Origin: CAYYDE01 sp964470525
Lineage (GTDB): Bacteria; Patescibacteriota; Gracilibacteria; BD1-5; UBA6164
NCBI GenBank assembly: GCA_964470525.1
Contig: CAYYDE010000007.1
Coordinates: 16,398 to 80,397 of the forward strand
DNA length: 64,000 nt
Direction: 5' to 3'
Shown here: positions 19,327 to 29,500 of the stretch, piece after piece
How the letters are laid out: every line of letters starts with the position of its first letter
Numbering within the stretch: position 1 is the first letter of the stretch
The notes under the pieces: generated by a model
Database searches by the model: none
The model's input: the letters and a program-made list of their open reading frames with translations, nothing else
Told to the model about the DNA's origin: nothing
Program-made: the position numbers and the translations under genes

Positions 19327-19609
19327 TATCGCTAAACTTACAAGGAGTAAAATGTAAATCCCTTTCTATTTTCAATCAATAAGGTAATTGCAAGCTTTCA
19401 AGCTCACCTAAACTAAAATATCCCCATTCTTTGTGAATTAAATCTACATATCAAAAAAATATTTTATTCTCCTCATCATACTCAGAGGCATACCAAGTTC
19501 AAGGTCAACACGGATTGAAAAATTTACAGATAAAAATAGGATCCTCTATTTCTTCTTGATTTCAAATTTTTCTGAAATCCTTTATTAAATCTTTTGTTAA
19601 TAATTTCAT
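19307..19609 (-). CDS. DUF2958-type protein
   Basis: The 100-residue protein contains FNPCGPGTWYASEYDEE, FFGYVDLIHKEWGYFSLGELESL and KIERDLHFTP, which match the order and residues of DUF2958 (FNPxGxxTWYxxExD, EWGYFSLxEL, ERDxxF). DUF2958 genes are common on plasmids and integrative elements and have no established function. It is the only leftward gene in the right half of the element. The next gene to the right is divergent, with 286 bases of very AT-rich DNA (19610-19895) between in which I see no gene or strong hairpin. Confidence 0.75.
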
Positions 19610-19895
19610 AATTACATTGTTAAAATATAAAGTAATTATACTTTTAAACAATTCTTTATGTTTTTTCATAACTTTTTTTATTTTTCAAGATAATTTTAAA
19701 AACAAACATTAAAAAACTTTAGATAACAGCTTTAATAAAAGAAAAGTAGAGAAAAATAAATTTTAAAGTGAACTTTATTTTTTCCCGATAAAACTTTTAC
19801 TAGAGCTAAAAAGAATTGTTTTAAATCTTTAAAATAAATTCTTTAAGTTTTTGATTTTGTTTTAAATACCAAAAAATATTTTAATTTATAAACTA

Positions 19896-20624
19896 ATGAA
19901 AAATTTATGAAAAACACAAAAACAAAAAATTGCTATATGATATGCTAGAATTTCAACAAATGAAGATATGCAAAAACATTCACTTCAAGCTCAAAGCGAA
20001 GATATAAAAAAATATTGTGAACTTTATGGGTTTAAACTTAAAAAAATAGAAACTGAAACCAAATCTTGAACGAAAATGGACAAAAGAGAAAAACTACAAA
20101 AAATCCTAAATGATAATAATTTTGATTTGATAGTAACAACTAAAATAGATAGGCTTGCCAGAAATATAGTAGACTTGAACAAAATAGTTTATTCTTTAAA
20201 AGAAAAATGAAAAGATGTTGTATTTATAGAAAATAATATTGATACTACTTCTGCAAACTGAAGATTGTTTTTAAATATTTTAGGAGCTTTTGCAGAATTT
20301 GAAGCTGAAATAATATCTGAAAGAGTAAAAAGATGAATGCTAGAAGCTAAAAAGAAAGGTGTAAAACTTTGAAGAAAGCCTAAAAAAGAAACTATTTTAA
20401 AAAATGAAATTCAAACTATAAGAAGCCTAAGACAAAGAAAAAAACTTACATATAAAGAAATTGCAAAAGAGCTTTGATATGCAAACGGAAGTGTTATTAG
20501 AAATAAGCTAAAAAATTATTTAAAAACCGATGAACATAAAAAATCTGTGAAAGAAAAGAATAAAAAAATTAGTGAAAGTTTAAAAAAGAAAAATAAAACA
20601 TATAATATGAAAAATAATTTTTAA
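19896..20624 (+). CDS. Small serine recombinase (resolvase/invertase family)
   Basis: The 242-residue protein has IGYARISTNEDMQKHSLQAQ (catalytic Ser in ARIST), VTTKIDRLARN, SANGRLFLNILGAFAEFEAEIISERVKRG and a C-terminal helix-turn-helix (LTYKEIAKELGYANGSVIRNKL). Length and domain order fit the resolvase/invertase group rather than the large integrases. In plasmids such enzymes resolve multimers or invert segments. It lies 11 bases upstream of the replication protein gene, supporting a plasmid-maintenance role. Confidence 0.9.
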
Positions 20625-20635
20625 ATTTAATAAAT

Positions 20636-22483
20636 ATGATTCCATATTATAATAGAGTGTTTTGGCTGAAAAATTTTAATACTTGAGAAATTGAAAGTTT
20701 TTCAGAAGATGATGAAAAGGCAAACGAAAACTATTTAAAAGAAAAAAATGAAAATGAATTTAATATTTATGTTTCAGTAAATACATTTTTATGAAATAAA
20801 AGAAAAAATAATGAACTTGCCGAAATTAAAGCTTGTTTTATTGATTTAGATTTTCCAGAAATAAAAAATTTTTGATATGATGAAGAATGAATAAAAAGAA
20901 GAGCAAATTTTTTGTGAAATAAATATAGAACTGAAATAATGGGAAAGTTAAAGGAAATAGAAAAACTATATGATATAAAACCAAGCCAAGTAAATGTAAC
21001 TTACAAATGATTACATATTTTTTTTGAATACTCTAGAGATTGTTATTTTATAACCCCTAAAATTCACGAAATAATAAATAATAAGCTTAATGAAATACTT
21101 TGAGGTGATAAAAATGCCAGAGATGTTGCAAGGGTTTATAAACTACTTTGATATATCGATTGGAAAGAATGAAAAAAATGACATATAAAACCATTACCGT
21201 TGTCAGCTCCAAATGATAAATATGTTTTTAAATATATTACGAAAGATGTGATTGAAAATAAGTTTTTACAAAATTTTGAAATGAGAGATGAAAAAGTTTT
21301 AAATGATTTGCATAAAAAACTTTCTGATAAGATTAAAAAAAGTATAAAAAAATCTTGATTGATTAAAATGAATATTTCCAAAATAAATGAATTAGATTGA
21401 CTTGAGTTTGTAGAAAAATTACAAAATTATTTTAATACCTATAAAAATAATAAAAATATTTTCACAAAAGAGGAATTAGTAAAAATTGAAAATAAAATAA
21501 AGTTTAAAGATGTATCTAATGGATTTTATAAATTTTATGAAGATGATTGAGATAATCTTACTTCTTGATTATTTTTAGTAAAAAGTGATTTATGACATTC
21601 TATTCAAGACTATTCTCAAAGAACAAGACAAAATAACTATAATTTTATAAAAAATTGGGTTTTAAGAGGAATTGAATATGATTATGCCTTTTTAACAGAA
21701 TTGATTTATTGCTCAACTTGAATAACTCTTAATACGAATGATGATAAAAAATCGGTTATAGATAAAAAGATTTTTCTAGATTTTTTAAATTCTAGACTTA
21801 TTCTCCCAAATATGAAATTGGAGCATAATGTTGATGAAAATACTAAAATAATAAATAGATTTCAATATCCAGAGAGTTTTTGAAAAATATTTATAGGATT
21901 TATGCATTATCTTTATAAAAATATTGAAAATTTACAGTATAATGTGAATGAAAAATATTACATAATTGAGGTAAATAAGCTTTTAGATGATGTTTTTTGA
22001 ATAAAAACCAAGTCTTCTTTGGAGCATAATAAAAAGACGATATTTAATATAATTGAAATTATATCAAATATCAAAATAGATATGATTACTAAGAATGTTA
22101 AAATTTTTGGAAATATTAAAAAGTCTAAGATATCTAATAAGGATGTATTAATGGTTTTTCCTTTAGATAATAACTTGAAATTTAAATTTTCAAATCCAAT
22201 GTTTTTTAATAAAAATATTTTAACTTTTCAGAAATGATTTAAGGATGTTAAAATAACAGAATTTCTTTTATTAATAAATGGTTTTTTAGAAATTTCAAAA
22301 AACAATCTTACATATAAGTTAAAAGACATATATCAGTTTTTATGATATTGTACTGATAATGAAAAAGCTAAAAAACTTCAACTGAGAAAACATATAAATA
22401 AAGCTAAAAAACTCTGAATTATTAAAAGTTTTAAAATTGAAAATGATAATATAATATTTTCAAAATATAAATTGATAAAATAA
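20636..22483 (+). CDS. Replication protein with AEP/RepB-like primase domain
   Basis: The 615-residue protein has, in the N-terminal 200 residues, IKACFIDLDFPE (metal-binding DxD), VNVTYKGLHIFFEY (GxHxxF) and ARDVARVYKLLGYIDW, the order of motifs of archaeo-eukaryotic primases of plasmid and virus replication proteins. The C-terminal part is helical and ends in a possible winged helix (KLKDIYQFLGYC; KHINKAKKLGIIKSF). I see no Walker A motif, so it is not a primase-helicase fusion. It follows the resolvase gene. It suggests that the excised element can replicate on its own. Confidence 0.65.
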
Positions 22484-22531
22484 TTTTTTTATATTTTTTT
22501 ATAATTCTTATATTTAATATACTAGTGTTGA

Positions 22532-22647
22532 AAAATATGAGGTATTTGTTTATTTTAAAGTAAATATCTACATATTTTAGAAAGCAGAAACAGGCTTCAT
22601 ATTTTAATAATAACTTAAAAGAAAATAAAAACAGGCCTACTTTAAAA
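22532..22647. other. Crossed inverted repeats downstream of the replication gene (possible origin or RNA switch)
   Basis: AAAATATGA (22532-22540) is the complement of TCATATTTT (22587-22595), and TTTTAAAGTA (22553-22562) is the complement of TACTTTAAAA (22638-22647). The two pairs interleave, so they form either a pseudoknot or alternative folds. A local hairpin AGGTATTT/AAATATCT and two ACAGGC copies (22580, 22631) also occur. The position right after a replication gene suits an origin or copy-control RNA; nothing here is decisive. Confidence 0.4.
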
Positions 22648-22681
22648 ATGAAAGATAATTTAAGTATTCTAAAAAGAAAAT

Positions 22682-23503
22682 ATGAAACTTTTTAAATATA
22701 ATAAAATGTCTTTAGTTTGAATTTTTAAGTGAAATGAATATCTAAAAAACGAGGTTGTAAAACTAAAAGTAAAATTAAATATTAGGCTTGTTTTAAATAA
22801 AAATTTTTCTAATAGCTATAAATATCAAATTGAGATTATAAAAGATAATACTTGTATTTCCGTTCAAAATTGAAATAATTATATGAATTTGATTGATTGA
22901 GTTCATACTTTTTTAATAAAGAACAAACTTGTAGATAAAGAAGAAATACTAGATTTTGACTTAGCCTTTGAAAATATAGAAGATATTTTTAATGAAGAAG
23001 TAAAAGAAAATAAAGTCGTTCAAAATGTTTGACAAGAGAATCTTAAAAAGTTAAATGAAATAGATATAAAAAATTTGAAAATCGGGCTAAATATTTTTTT
23101 TTCAAATAATAAATTTACAGATTACGATTTGATAATTGAAAAAAGTGGAGAAATAACTATTTTATGAGACCAAAAAGAAGTATTAAAAACAGATTATAGT
23201 TTGGATTTCATAAAACAATTTTTAATTAAATATCTGTATCATTTACCCCAAATTAAAAAAAATAATCTTCCCGAGGCAATCATAATATTTTTTAATAGTT
23301 GAAAAATTTTAAATATTTCTATTTTAAATTTTTTGGATGATGTTAATTGACTTAATGATTTTGAAAATAATCATAATGACACTGAAAATACTTTTAGTTT
23401 ATGCGATTGAGATTTATTCGTAAACGAGGCTTCTTTAAATTGTTTTGTGGAAGATTTATTTTACATGAATAAAATAAATAAAGTGCAACAAATTTGCATA
23501 TAA
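22682..23503 (+). CDS. Unknown 273-residue protein at the right end of the element
   Basis: The protein has an N-terminal part (SLVGIFKGNEYLKNEVVKLK; YKYQIEIIKDNTCISVQNG) and a C-terminal part with KFTDYDLIIEKSGEITILGDQKEVLKT and PEAIIIFFNSGKILNISIL. The alternating strands with charged residues (D-L-I-I-E, E-A-I-I-I-F) faintly recall PD-(D/E)XK nuclease cores, but no full motif can be written. No signal peptide or membrane helix. It is the last gene before attR and is followed by a terminator. Confidence 0.55.
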
Positions 23504-23535
23504 AAAAAGCTAGATTTTCATCTAACTTTTTTTGT
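23503..23535. terminator. Terminator at the right end of the element, usable from both sides
   Basis: AAAAAAAGCTAGAT, loop TTTC, ATCTAACTTTTTTT. From the minus side it now takes the place of the displaced tRNA-operon terminator, about 75 bases beyond tRNA-Pro. Confidence 0.6.
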
Positions 23536-23588
23536 TTTTAAGTTTTGATTTTACCTATAGAAAGTAAATTCTAGGTAGGTAATATTTC

Positions 23589-23611
23589 AAAACGGTGTTT
23601 CGTTCATGGTC
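23589..23611. other. attR: right junction of the integrative element
   Basis: The arm AAAACGGTGTTTCGTTCAT (23589-23607) ends in the core ATGGTC (23606-23611), which overlaps the CCA end and discriminator base of tRNA-Pro. Crossover dinucleotide GT is at 23609-23610. Because the core supplies the tRNA end, the tRNA stays intact after insertion. Confidence 0.85.
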
Positions 23612-23683
23612 GGAAATGCAGGACTCGAACCTGCAACCCCGCGCTCCCAAAGCGCGTGCGCTAGCCAATTGCGCCAATTTCCG
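23607..23683 (-). tRNA. tRNA-Pro (UGG), target of the integrative element
   Basis: The cloverleaf folds with acceptor CGGAAAT/ATTTCCG, anticodon loop TTTGGGA (anticodon TGG) in stem CGCGC/GCGCG, T arm GCAGG-TTCGAGT-CCTGC, discriminator A and an encoded CCA. Its 3' end is the integration site. Confidence 0.95.
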
Positions 23684-23699
23684 TTTTTAATTTTTTAAA

Positions 23700-23776
23700 T
23701 GGTGGGTATAGGTGGAGTTGAACCACCGACCTCGTGATTATCAGTCACGCGCTCTAACCAACTGAGCTATACACCC
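23700..23776 (-). tRNA. tRNA-Ile (GAU)
   Basis: Acceptor GGGTGTA/TATACCC, anticodon loop CTGATAA (GAT), T arm GGTGG-TTCAACT-CCACC, encoded CCA. Middle gene of a three-tRNA operon on the minus strand. Confidence 0.95.
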
Positions 23777-23860
23777 AAGAGTATTGAAAAAGTTGAAAGT
23801 GAAAGGTAAAAATTTTTCTATTTTTAACTTATTACTTTCAACTTTTTGCTTATTTTAAAA

Positions 23861-23936
23861 TGGAGCGGGTGATGGGACTCGAACCCACAACCCTCTGCTT
23901 GGAAGGCAGATGCTCTAGCCATTGAGCTACACCCGC
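23861..23936 (-). tRNA. tRNA-Gly (UCC)
   Basis: Begins GCGGGTG and ends CACCCGC-T-CCA, anticodon loop CTTCCAA (TCC), T arm TGTGGG-TTCGAGT-CCCATC. It reads GGN codons, not UGA; the tRNA-Gly(UCA) needed for UGA must be elsewhere. It lies 61 bases after folD on the same strand. Confidence 0.95.
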
Positions 23937-23997
23937 AAAATATTTTATCTTAAGCGAGATGTATTGTATGAAAAAAAGTTTTTTTGTCAAAATTTTT

Positions 23998-24840
23998 TTA
24001 CAAAAAAGTCTTTTTTGTATTCTGGTGGGCTTGAAAAGTATTTTTTAATAGCATTGCAACCGTTAAACTCCCCACTCCACCGGGTACAGGAGTTATATCA
24101 TTTCATTGTCGTAAAATATTTTCAAAATCTGCATCTCCATAGATAATATCATCAATGATGCTAAAACCAACATCAATAACTTTCGTATTTTTATTGATTT
24201 TTTCTGGAGTAAGAAATTTAGGAACTCACATAGCCGTAATTACAATATCAGCATTTTGTGTAAAAAAATCAATATTTTTTGTTTGAGAATTACAAATAGT
24301 TACTGTTGCTTGGGCATTTATCAGGAGATTGGCAATAGGCTTTCCAACAATATTACTTTTTCCTATAATAACAATATTTTTTCCCTTTGGATCAATTTCA
24401 TAATATTTGAGAAGTTCCATCATTCCAGCAGGAGTACAAGCTTTGAGTCATGTTTCATCTCAAATTACAATTTTTCATTGATTTACAGGATGAAAACCAT
24501 CAACATCTTTTTTAGGATCTATGAGACTGAGTATTTTTTTCTCATTGAAATGTTTTGGAAGAGGTAATTGAATGATAAAACCACTTGTTTTTTCATCTTG
24601 ATTGAGCTGAGAAATAATGTTTTCTATATTTTGTTCTTCAATATTTTCATCAAAATGAAAAAGTTCAAAATCCATTCATACCCATTTTGCCCACTTTTCT
24701 TTTTGTCGTATATAACGGAGGCTTGCTTGATTGTTTCCAATAAGCAACACAGAAAGTTTTGGTTTGATATCGAGAGATTGAATATTTTCTTTAAGTTCAT
24801 TATAGAGAGTTTTTGCTACTTTTTTTCCATCTAAAATCAT
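23998..24840 (-). CDS. folD: Methylenetetrahydrofolate dehydrogenase/cyclohydrolase
   Basis: The 280-residue protein matches Fol[15 protein letters not shown] (Tyr and Lys of the active site), [34 protein letters not shown] (NADP loop) and [15 protein letters not shown]. It interconverts methylene-, methenyl- and 10-formyl-tetrahydrofolate for purine, thymidylate and initiator tRNA synthesis. Starting at ATG 24840. It lies just upstream of the tRNA-Gly-Ile-Pro genes on the same strand and may be co-transcribed. Confidence 0.95.
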
Positions 24841-24930
24841 GTGGGAAGAAAATTTATGAATAAAAATAATGTTGCAATATTATAAACAATTGTATAATAA
24901 AATCAACTTTACCTTATATATCTTTGAAAT

Positions 24931-25944
24931 ATGTGAAATAAAATTATTTCTTTGTTGATTTTAGTGTGTGTTTTTGGATGATTTATATGAGGATATTATT
25001 ATTTTTTTGTATTAAATAAAGGAAGTTTGCTATTACAATGAAATATTTCAGATTATAGGGTAGAAATGTATAATCATGAATTAAGAACTACATTTTCAAC
25101 TATTTGTGAATTTTCAGAATGTGAATTGATAGATTTGGCTCCGTTTTCTTATCAACTTCGTATTATTAAAGAATGATATGAGGAGTTTCAACAATCTATT
25201 CGTATTACAAAAAGATCACAACAAAAATTTGATTTCACTTTAGAAAAAAAAGTATTTTTAACATTTGTTGATGATTCTTCACAATCAGTTCTTGAAAATA
25301 CTGATAAAATTGCACAACTTCAATATCTGACACAACTCAGAAGAAAGTATAAATTTTTTGAACTTCCAGAAAAAAAATATTTTTATATAGAAGAAAATTC
25401 AAATAATACTCTATCGCTTTTTCATAGCGAAAAACAAGATATTTTGTATACATTTGAAACACTTCCACCAAAAGAAATTCAACTTTTTCCTGTTTATGGA
25501 TCTCAATATGTGTTATTATCTTTAGGAAAACAATATGTTTTAATTGATATTTGAAAGGGAACAAGGGAAATTCTTGATTTTTCACAAGATTTGCAATATG
25601 CAAAAAAAGATGGAAATCTGATTTTTCTCGTGAACGAAAAGTGAACTTTTTTATATGATTATACAAAAAAAACAACAGAATATTTCTATCTTTTTAAAGA
25701 TTTTGTATATTTAGATCAGCAACATTATGTTGGAATTATTTTTAATACAGAAGCAACAAAAAAACAAAATTTTGGCTTGCAAGAAATTTCTGGAAATTTG
25801 ATTGTAAAATATAATCATTTCACGAAAGAAAGAAAAGTAGTTCATGCAACAAGTATGGATATTAAGAAAATTTTGAAAGAAAATCATAAAATTTTTCTCT
25901 ATGATCAAGCTCAAAAAGCATATGAAATAGAGAATATTGATTAA
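24931..25944 (+). CDS. Membrane-anchored protein with PEGA-like domain
   Basis: The 337-residue protein begins with a membrane anchor (MGNKIISLLILVCVFGGFIGG), then a region near residues 45-100 (SDYRVEMYNHELRTTFSTIC; LAPFSYQLRIIKEGYEEFQQSIRI) with the PEGA-like pattern of a Y-x-L-x-I-x-x-x-G-Y turn, followed by beta-rich sequence. Such domains occur on the cell surface of many CPR bacteria. Two cysteines near residue 60 could bond. Function unknown. Confidence 0.6.
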
Positions 25945-25957
25945 AAAATATATGGAT

Positions 25958-25997
25958 AATAAAAAAGTTTTTCTCATATGAGAAAAACTTTTTTATT
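25958..25997. terminator. Bidirectional terminator between the PEGA-like gene and ssb
   Basis: A perfect palindrome AATAAAAAAGTTTTTCTCAT / ATGAGAAAAACTTTTTTATT between convergent genes. Confidence 0.8.
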
Positions 25998-26439
25998 AAA
26001 ACGGAATATCTTCAATTGAAATTTCTTCTTCTTTTTTTGGAGTAGATTTTTTAACAGCTCCTGTTGTGTCATTATAGCTTGGAGTTGCAGGAGTATCAGA
26101 ACCTCTACTTCCATCAAGCATAATCATATTTTCTCCAACAATTTCTGTTTTGTATCTTTTTGTTCCATCTTGTGCTTCCCAAGAACGAGTTTGAAGTCTT
26201 CATTCAATATATACTTTTTTTCCTTTATGAAGGTATTGACCAGCAATTTCTGCTAATTTTCCCCATAAAACTACAGAGTGAAATTCTGCAACTTCTTGTT
26301 TCATTCCACTTCCATCAGTCCAATTTCTATTGGTTGCAACGGAAAAACTACAAACATTTTGTCCATTTGGAGTTTGTTTCAACTCAATATCTTGAGTAAT
26401 ATTTCCAATGATTTGTACTTTATTTAAATCCATATTCAT
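25996..26439 (-). CDS. ssb: Single-stranded DNA-binding protein
   Basis: The 147-residue protein has an OB fold beginning LNKVQIIGNITQDIELKQTPNG, then [42 protein letters not shown], a flexible linker, and the acidic tip EDIPF that recruits partner proteins. It protects single-stranded DNA in replication and repair. Start at ATG 26439; an ATG two codons later is also possible. Confidence 0.95.
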
Positions 26440-26555
26440 GTAAATAATTAAATAATACCGTTTAATAATAAACAGTTTATATTATATATGTATTTTCAAA
26501 ATATCAAATATTTTTTATAAAAATGAAAGATATTTTTTTGCTTTTTGTAAAAAAA

Positions 26556-26566
26556 TATGTTAGAAT
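26556..26566 (+). promoter_or_regulatory. Extended -10 promoter of the PKD protein gene
   Basis: TATGTTAGAAT, preceded by a run of A, sits 32 bases before the ATG at 26598. The same motif occurs 28-32 bases before the genes at 50754, 53577 and 55891. Confidence 0.6.
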
Positions 26567-26597
26567 GAAAGAGAATATTACTTTTAAAACTCGTTTT

Positions 26598-29500
26598 ATG
26601 AAAAAACAATTCGTTATCTTTATTGCAATTTTTCTTTTTGGTATGCTTTTTTCATCACCAATATTTGCAAGTAGTACTTCAGTAAATTCTCAATCATCTG
26701 GAGATGATTATACAGTGCTGAGAGATATTGATAAAGGAACATATAATGAATATCGTCATTATATGGTACGTGAATATTTGAAACTCAAAGGACATTATGA
26801 GTTGAATTATACTATTGATGCAACTATTGCAAATAATTTACTCAGATATGCAAGAACTGGATATAATTATCTTCCTGATTCACTTATCAATCAAGGATTT
26901 TTAAATGATCTTTCTACTGCTGTACAAAGATGAATTTCAAATCCTTCAAGTGAAGTAAATTATAATGAAATTGTTAAAAAATTAGAGCAATATGTGGAAA
27001 GAGTAAATATACAAAATATTACTTGAAGTATAGAAGCAACTCCTACTACTTGAAATGCACCACTTACAACGACTCTCAGAGCAAGAGTTTCTGATCCAAC
27101 AGGAACAACTATTCCATCTTCAAATTATATTTGGTGGATGAGTGAATGAGGAAGAAAAGTGATTATTGGGAGAGGAACGTCTGTGAACTTTACATTTCAA
27201 GAAGATAAAAACTATACAGTATTTCTTGATGTAAAATCAGCACACAAAAATCCAGCATGATATACAGATGTTTTGTCATATCAATCTCGTATGGTTATTC
27301 AAGTAAAAGAAAAAATTGCTTCTATTTTAGTAAAAGTGAATTCTTTAACTCTTGGGACAAATGATGAGTTAAAATTTACTCCTGATGAATCAAATTATGG
27401 ATTGATTTTTGATGCAACGAGTTCGATTCCAACAGGATGAGCAAGATTTTTAAGAACAGAATGGGATTTTTGAAATGGAATTGTAAGAAGATATGATGGA
27501 GCTCCAAGAATTGAAAGAGTAATATATTCTCAAGAATGAATTTATCCAGTTGTTTTAAAACTTTCTACAAATGAAGGACAAACAATAGAGAGAAAATTTA
27601 GTGTGTTTATTCATAAGCCAATTGCAAGTATCGTAGCACATAAAACTGATGGATATGTTTGAGAAAGATTTAGTTTTGCAACTGTTTCAAGCGTTGCACA
27701 AAGAAATCTTGCATTTACTTGGAATGTTATGGATGTGGTAAATGATAAAATTATTGTGCAACATACTGGAAATACATTCAATCATTCTTTTACAGAAAAA
27801 GGAAGATATAATATTCAGTTGAGGGTAAAAGATGCAGCTGGGAATGAAGATATAGATTCAAAAATTATACATATCAATTCAAGAGAACCAGTAGCAGAAT
27901 TTTCATATTCTATTCCGAATAGAAGTAAACCAAATAGAGTATTGTTAGATGCTACAAAAAGTTATGATTTGGACTTTTCTGATGCTGGAAAACTCAGATA
28001 TAGATGGACTATAAATGGAGAATGAGTAAATATTGAAAATTTAGATAGTGTTGGAGCAATCTGATATTATACTTTTGATAGTATTTGAGATCAAACGGTA
28101 GCTCTTGAAGTTGTTGATCCAGATGAAATGTCATCTATTAAAACACAAAAAGTAAGAATAGACTCTATTTTAGATGTGGATTTTTGAACATTTCCAAGGG
28201 TGATTCAAAGATGAGGAACAATACGTTTTGTAGCTGATTCAGCAAATGCACGTATTTATGAATGGGATTTCTGAGATGGAAATCGTGATGCTGGAAGTGA
28301 TGGAAAAGTAAATCACATATATCAAAAAAGTGGTATTTATAACGTGAAATTGACGGTAAGAGATAGTGATGGAAAAATAAACGATACGACAAAAACAGTA
28401 TATGTTGGAGAATCAAACGCTCCATATGCACTTATTGGAGTAGATTATGGAAATGTAGAAAAACCAGAATATCAATCAACAGCTTGTAATACATGAGCAT
28501 ATGTTGTTGATAGAACAAAAACAGTTACATTTCGTGGTGGAGAAAGTCTTGATATAAACGGAGAAACAACGGGATTAACATATTCTTGGAAGATTTGATA
28601 TGATAAATATATTTCAGGAAGAGATACAACATATCGTTTTACAGAACTTGGATGTTTTCCTATTAAATTAACAGTAAGAAGTGATAAAAATGGAGCAACC
28701 AGTGTAATGGATACATGGATTCGTGTGGAAAATTTAAAACCAACACTTTCATGACTTGGTATTTCTGTACAAAATGAAAATGCTGATCCAGTTATTGTAA
28801 ATGTTGTAGCAAATGGAGCGCAAGATCCTGATGGAGTGATTCAATCATATTTATGGTATTATTATACTGATACAGACACAGATCCTCAAGATTTTCGTTC
28901 TACTATTGTACCAAATACAACGTTTGTTATTCCAAAAATTACAGGAAATTATTATTTCGTGGTAGTCATGAGAGATAATAATGATGAAAGATTTTCATCA
29001 GAAAGTTTATCAAATGAGAAATATTTTATTACTCTTTCATGAGATAATATCAATACACCATTAGTTGATTTTCGTGTGAATAAAACAAGTATCATGGCTG
29101 GTGATAGTGTAGTATTTCAAGCAAGTGCGAAAAATGTACTTGGAACAGATATCACAGAAAGATCAGAATATGCTTGGGATTTTGATGGAGATGGATTTTA
29201 TGATGTGGAAACACAAGAACCAAGTGTTGAACATACGTATGAAACATCAGGAACATTTTATGCAAAAGTACGTGTGAAATATAAAGGAATGACAAATGTC
29301 CGTACGATAGAAGTGAATGTGTCAAATGTTTTAGAACCAGATTTTGAATATACATCTATATGAGATAAATTTATATTTTATAACACATCTCGTGGAAAAG
29401 TTGATTCTGTTGTTTGGAATATGTGAGATGGAAATACTGTGTATGATAAAAATTATTTTACTTACACATATGAAGATGGGAAACCAATTCACCAAGTAGA

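Larger units (their letters stand above)
8586..23609. mobile_element. 15.0-kb integrative element inserted at the 3' end of tRNA-Pro
   Basis: The boundaries are set by attL (core 8583-8588) and attR (core 23606-23611). Joining the inner ends gives a 42-bp palindromic attP; joining the outer ends restores tRNA-Pro, CCA, eleven bases and the palindromic terminator. Cargo: integrase and membrane protein leftward; ten genes rightward including an EVE/PUA-like membrane protein, a transglutaminase-like protein, a resolvase and an AEP primase; and a DUF2958 gene. Replication protein plus resolvase suggest an integrating plasmid. No relaxase, capsid or terminase was seen. Glycine codons are nearly all TGA (18 TGA to 3 GGN in the gene at 16314), more than in most chromosomal genes here, so it belongs to code-25 hosts. 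Confidence 0.85.

Noticed and set aside
22682..23503. PD-(D/E)XK nuclease assignment for the last element gene
   Set aside because: Only faint strand patterns; a full catalytic motif could not be written, so it is left as unknown.
8586..23609. Prophage interpretation of the 15-kb element
   Set aside because: I saw no capsid, portal, terminase or tail motifs; the recognised genes fit an integrating plasmid better. The unknown genes leave a small chance open.
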